26,228 bases of DNA from JABDGR01 sp035546135 (GTDB lineage: Bacteria; Verrucomicrobiota; Verrucomicrobiia; Opitutales; JABDGR01): positions 1-26,228 of the forward strand of contig DASZWY010000153.1 in NCBI GenBank assembly GCA_035546135.1. Direction: 5' to 3'. Both the position numbers and the translations under genes were made by a program. Below the pieces are notes generated by a model. It searched no databases, was not told where the DNA came from, and saw nothing but the letters and a program-made list of their open reading frames with translations. How positions within the stretch are numbered: the stretch's first letter is position 1; each line of letters opens with the position of its first letter. This document shows positions 23,107 to 26,228 of this stretch, piece by piece.

Positions 23107-23643
23107 ATGCGCCACCAGAAACACCGCCACATCCTCGGCGTCAAGCGCGAGCACCGCAGCGCGCTCGTCGCGGCGCTGGCCTCCGCCCTGTTCACCCATC
23201 GCCGCATCGAGACGACCCTGGCCAAGGCCAAGGCGTTGCGCCCGTTTGCCGAGCAGCTCATCACGCTCGCCAAGAAGGCCGCGCAGTCCGAGGTGGGTTC
23301 GCAGAAGCTGCACTACCGGCGCCTCGCCGCCTCCCGCCTGCGCAATCCAGGCGCCGTCCAGGCGCTCTTTGACGAGCGCGCGGGCGAGTTCCTGAACCGC
23401 GCCGGCGGCTACACCCGCATTTACAAGCTCATCCCGCGCAGCTCCGACGCCACGCCAATGGCGCTCATCGAATTGATCCCGGCCAGCGACGAGGGCTACA
23501 AGAAGTCCAAGCGCGGCAAGGGTGCCGGCAAGGGCAAGGCCAAAGGGAGCAAGAAGACCGCCAAGACGGCGGCCCCGGCCGCTGAAGCCGCCGCCGCGCC
23601 CGCCGCCGAAACCGCGGCGCCGACACCCGAGGCCAAAACCTAA
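23107..23643 (+). CDS. rplQ: 50S ribosomal protein L17 with C-terminal tail
   Basis: L17 lies near the tunnel exit. The ATG at 23107 gives 178 residues; L17 is usually about 120-130. The core (1-125) has MRHQKHRHILGVKREHR at the start, TTLAKAKALRPFAEQLITLAKK (about 37-58) and the Gly-Gly-Tyr-Thr-Arg signature (near 100-104). A tail of about 50 residues follows, first Lys/Gly-rich and then Ala/Pro/Glu-rich. It is the last gene of the alpha operon, ending about 40 nt before a strong terminator. Confidence 0.96.
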   Translation: MRHQKHRHILGVKREHRSALVAALASALFTHRRIETTLAKAKALRPFAEQLITLAKKAAQSEVGSQKLHYRRLAASRLRNPGAVQALFDERAGEFLNRAGGYTRIYKLIPRSSDATPMALIELIPASDEGYKKSKRGKGAGKGKAKGSKKTAKTAAPAAEAAAAPAAETAAPTPEAKT

Positions 23644-23685
23644 CCCAGCCTTTGCCGCCGCGCCCCATGCGCGGTCCTTTTCCCT

Positions 23686-23732
23686 GCAAGCGGGCGGCGC
23701 AGCCAGAAATGGCACGCCGCCCGCTGCGTTTT
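23686..23732 (+). terminator. Strong intrinsic terminator after rplQ
   Basis: A perfect 10-bp stem GCGGGCGGCG (23690-23699) / CGCCGCCCGC (23715-23724) is extended outward by GCA/TGC across a bulged A. It is capped inward by GCCA/TGGC around a GAAA tetraloop (23706-23709). TTTT follows at 23729-23732. It would close the alpha operon. Confidence 0.85.
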
Positions 23733-23797
23733 CAACCCTTCCTCTTTTCATTTTTTCTTTGTTCCACGTTGATTTCAGCACTTTCCTCCTCACGAGC

Positions 23798-23992
23798 ATG
23801 GCCTTTGGCATCACCCTCGTGCTGTCGCTGTGGATTTATTACGACCAGCGCGACCAGCGCGCCTACACCCACGAGCGCGCCCAGTCCCTGCGCCACTGCC
23901 TGAAATGCGGGCGCCTCTATTCCGCCCCGCGCAGCGAGGTCAACGCCCCCTGCCCAAATTGCGGCTTTGAAAACTCCAAATTAAAGTTCTAG
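23798..23992 (+). CDS. Small membrane-anchored zinc-ribbon protein
   Basis: This 64-residue protein has a hydrophobic N-terminus (about 2-15) followed by a basic/acidic linker and two CxxC pairs (Cys34/Cys37 and Cys52/Cys55), a typical zinc-ribbon. The ATG-initiated form gives a short membrane segment; an in-frame TTG at 23759 would add 13 residues, completing a more normal hydrophobic stretch of about 20 residues, so that start is a real alternative. No specific family is recognised. It lies after the alpha-operon terminator and 14 nt before guaA, suggesting co-transcription with guaA. Confidence 0.7.
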   Translation: MAFGITLVLSLWIYYDQRDQRAYTHERAQSLRHCLKCGRLYSAPRSEVNAPCPNCGFENSKLKF

Positions 23993-24006
23993 CCTCCGCC
24001 CTCCCC

Positions 24007-25551
24007 ATGACCGCCCCGGCCACCATCGCCGTCCTCGACTTCGGCTCGCAATACACGCAGGTCATTGCGCGGCGCATCCGCGAGTGCCAAGTCTACTCGA
24101 AGATTTACCATTTCACCACCCCGGCGGCCACCCTGCGCGCCGAAGGCGTCATTGGCATCATCCTCTCCGGCGGGCCGAGCAGCGTGTTCGCCCAGGACGC
24201 CCCGATGCCCGACCGCGCCATCTTCGAGCTCGGCGTGCCGGTGCTCGGCGTCTGCTACGGCATCCAGTTGATGGGCTATTTGCTCAAGGGGCGCGTCGCC
24301 AAGAGCGACCACCGCGAATACGGCCACGGCACGCTCAAAATCAAAAAGGCCGGGCGGCTTTTTGCCGGCCTGCCGAAAAAATTGCGGGTGTGGAATTCCC
24401 ACGGCGACCGCCTGATCAAACTGCCGCCGGGTTTTGCCGCGATTGGCACCACCGAAAATTCGCCCTATGCCGCCATCGAGGATCGCCAGCGCAATTTCTA
24501 CGGCATCCAGTTCCACCCGGAGGTCTTCCACACCGAGCGCGGCACCGAGGTTTACAAAAATTTCCTCTTCGGCGTCTGCAAGGCCAAGCGCAACTGGACG
24601 ATGGGCGAATTCATCGCCCGCGCGGTGAAGGACATCCGCGCGCAAGTGGGCAAGAGCCGCGTCATCCTCGGCCTGAGCGGCGGGGTGGACTCGTCCGTCG
24701 CCGCCGCGCTGCTGCACAAGGCCATCGGCCGCCAGCTCACCTGCGTGTTCGTGGACAACGGCCTGCTGCGCCAGGGCGAGCGCGAGGCGGTGGTGAACCT
24801 CTACAAAAAGCATTTTCGCATCGATTTGCGGGTGGCGGATTCCGGCGCGCTGTTCCTGAACAAACTCAAAGGCGTCTCCGACCCGGAAACGAAGCGCAAG
24901 ATCATCGGCTACACGTTCGTCGAGGTTTTTGAGGAATCGCTGAAGTCCATCGGCCACGCCGATTTCCTCGGCCAGGGCACGCTTTATCCCGACGTCATCG
25001 AGTCCGTCTCCATCGGCAACAACCCCGCGGCGGTTATCAAGAGCCATCACAACGTCGGCGGCTTGCCCGAGCGCATGAAGCTCAAGCTCGTCGAGCCGCT
25101 GCGCGAATTGTTCAAGGACGAAGTGCGCGAAGTCGGCAAGAAACTCGGCCTGCCCCGCGAAGTCGTCTGGCGCCAGCCCTTCCCCGGCCCGGGCCTGGGC
25201 GTGCGCGTGCTCGGCGAAGTCACCGAGGACAAACTGGAAATTTTGCGCGAGGCCGACGCCATCCTCCACGAAGAGATGATGGCATCCGGCTGGTATTGGA
25301 AGGTCTGGCAATCCTTCTGCGTGTTTCTGCCGGTGAAATCGGTCGGCGTCGTCGGCGACGAGCGCAACTACGCCTGGGTCATCGCCGTGCGCGTGGTCGA
25401 GAGCGTGGACGCGATGACGGCGGACTGGACGCGCCTGCCGCACGACCTGCTGCAAAAAATCTCCAGCCGCATCACCAACGAAGTCCGCGGCGTCAGCCGC
25501 GTGGTGCTGGACATTTCGTCGAAACCTCCGGCGACGATTGAGTGGGAGTGA
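24007..25551 (+). CDS. guaA: GMP synthase (glutamine-hydrolysing)
   Basis: GuaA converts XMP to GMP using ATP and glutamine, the last step of guanine-nucleotide synthesis. The 514-residue product has an N-terminal class I glutamine amidotransferase domain with catalytic Cys83 (GVCYGIQ), His170 and Glu172 (QFHPEV). The ATP pyrophosphatase domain follows with the P-loop SGGVDSS (224-230). The C-terminal dimerisation domain has QPFPGPGLGVRV and ends TIEWE. Length is normal. No clear Shine-Dalgarno sequence precedes the ATG. Confidence 0.98.
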   Translation: MTAPATIAVLDFGSQYTQVIARRIRECQVYSKIYHFTTPAATLRAEGVIGIILSGGPSSVFAQDAPMPDRAIFELGVPVLGVCYGIQLMGYLLKGRVAKSDHREYGHGTLKIKKAGRLFAGLPKKLRVWNSHGDRLIKLPPGFAAIGTTENSPYAAIEDRQRNFYGIQFHPEVFHTERGTEVYKNFLFGVCKAKRNWTMGEFIARAVKDIRAQVGKSRVILGLSGGVDSSVAAALLHKAIGRQLTCVFVDNGLLRQGEREAVVNLYKKHFRIDLRVADSGALFLNKLKGVSDPETKRKIIGYTFVEVFEESLKSIGHADFLGQGTLYPDVIESVSIGNNPAAVIKSHHNVGGLPERMKLKLVEPLRELFKDEVREVGKKLGLPREVVWRQPFPGPGLGVRVLGEVTEDKLEILREADAILHEEMMASGWYWKVWQSFCVFLPVKSVGVVGDERNYAWVIAVRVVESVDAMTADWTRLPHDLLQKISSRITNEVRGVSRVVLDISSKPPATIEWE

Positions 25552-25560
25552 GGGAAGATT

Positions 25561-25804
25561 AGGGCGAAGGGGTTGATCAGCTTTGTCCACGGGCCTTGAG
25601 CTTGGCAATCAGACTGGCGAGCATTCGTTCGATCTCCTGGCCCTCGGAGAAAAGTTTCTCAAAATCAGGGGATCGCGAGATATTCCTGATTGCGGGCGAT
25701 TTCCAGTTGCGTGAGCAACTCTCGAATGGCCGCTTTGGGCATGGTCATTTTTGATTGTCTTTCCCGCTTTATCCCCGTCAATCCAATCCTTCGCCCTTCG
25801 CCCT
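25561..25804. repeat. Inverted repeat flanking a decayed gene fragment
   Basis: AGGGCGAAGG (25561-25570) is matched by its exact reverse complement CCTTCGCCCT at 25788-25797, repeated with a 7-nt shift at 25795-25804. The 7-nt repeat unit recalls the heptad elements of the ribosomal operons, with different base content and a much longer spacer. The spacer holds the four-helix-bundle remnant. Confidence 0.55.
25577..25748 (-). pseudogene. Decayed C-terminal part of a four-helix-bundle (IVS-type) protein gene
   Basis: Read on the minus strand from 25748, the sequence encodes MTMPKAAIRELLTQLEIARN and a few more residues. It then reaches a stop at about 25670 unless the frame shifts. After a one-base shift it continues SPDFEKLFSEGQEIERMLAS and IAKLKARGQS to a stop at 25577. 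The RELLTQLEIA pattern and the final helix resemble the C-terminal half of four-helix-bundle proteins related to 23S rRNA intervening-sequence proteins. The N-terminal half is absent. Family assignment is from motif memory; a sequencing error at the shift is possible, but the missing N-terminus would remain. Confidence 0.55.
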
Positions 25805-25889
25805 TTCAGGCTTGCTAACGGTGGGGGACAAACCAAAACTGTCGGCCCACCCTCGCTTTTAACGCAACCCCGCCAACTCTGGAATCTCC

Positions 25890-26225
25890 GTGGAAATCCG
25901 CACCGAAAACGTCAACAGCATCGTCATCCTGAGCCTCAAGGGCCGGCTCGACATCAACACGCATGCCCAGCTCGAGGCCGAATTGAACAACCTCGCCACT
26001 GCGGGCCAGGCCAAGGTGCTGATTGACTTCAAGGACCTCGAATACATTTCCAGCGCCGGGTTGCGCGTGCTGCTCACCGCCGCCAAACAGTTCAAGAAAA
26101 TCAACGGCACCATCGCGCTCGCGGCCCTCGCGCCGACCGTGCGCCAGGTGTTTGAAATTTCCGGCTTCACCAGCCTCTTCCCGCTCTACGCCTCGCGCGA
26201 GGAAGCCCTCGCCAAGATAAAATAG
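25890..26225 (+). CDS. STAS-domain anti-sigma-factor antagonist
   Basis: The 111-residue protein is a single STAS domain of the SpoIIAA/RsbV type. Such proteins bind anti-sigma-factor kinases in a partner switch and are controlled by phosphorylation of one Ser. The family pattern is visible: VILSLKGRLD (12-21), VLIDFKDLEYISSAGLRVL (43-61) with Ser54/Ser55 at the phosphorylation site, and a C-terminal VFEISGF helix. The start is GTG 25890; no in-frame ATG competes. No kinase or sigma factor gene lies in the window, so the partner is unknown. Confidence 0.92.
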   Translation: MEIRTENVNSIVILSLKGRLDINTHAQLEAELNNLATAGQAKVLIDFKDLEYISSAGLRVLLTAAKQFKKINGTIALAALAPTVRQVFEISGFTSLFPLYASREEALAKIK

Positions 26226-26228
26226 CCC

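Overview
The window is a GC-rich bacterial chromosome segment holding the str/S10/spc/alpha ribosomal-protein supercluster. It runs left to right: end of fusA, rpsJ, then rplC-rplD-rplW-rplB-rpsS-(extra gene)-rplV-rpsC-rplP-rpmC-rpsQ-rplN-rplX-rplE-rpsN-rpsH-rplF-rplR-rpsE-rplO-secY-map, then rpsM-rpsK-rpsD-rpoA-rplQ, followed by a small zinc-ribbon gene, guaA and an STAS-domain gene. The gene complement, the scarcity of Shine-Dalgarno sequences, C-rich start-codon contexts and Ala/Lys-rich protein tails suggest a Verrucomicrobiota-like (PVC) bacterium. That placement is inference; no 16S rRNA or tRNA is present to confirm it.

Region 1 (1-2522): fusA lacks its first residues at the window edge and is followed directly by rpsJ, with no tuf between them. 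Region 2 (2542-7340, minus strand): three closely spaced genes, two tandem ATP-grasp paralogs and one large polytopic membrane protein, split rpsJ from rplC. Region 3 (7341-7769): a divergent intergenic region with candidate promoters on both strands, a palindrome over the minus-strand promoter and a long leader before rplC. Region 4 (7770-20131): the S10 and spc gene strings, with an unexpected exported protein gene between rpsS and rplV. Genes for L30 (rpmD), adenylate kinase, IF-1 and L36, often found in this cluster, are absent. Region 5 (20132-23732): the alpha operon with its own candidate promoter and leader hairpin, closed by a very strong intrinsic terminator. Region 6 (23733-26228): membrane-anchored zinc-ribbon protein, GMP synthase, a decayed four-helix-bundle gene fragment and an anti-sigma-factor antagonist.

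The most striking non-coding pattern is a family of degenerate heptanucleotide-periodic elements. AT-rich purine heptads on the left and complementary pyrimidine heptads on the right form imperfect inverted repeats around a variable spacer. They occupy almost every intra-operon gap longer than about 60 nt (before rplW, rplP, rplF, rplO and rplQ; a half element before rpsQ; a GC-richer relative before rpsD). Their right arms end close to the next start codon. This, the exported-protein gene inside the S10 string and the cassette between rpsJ and rplC are the best leads for something undescribed.
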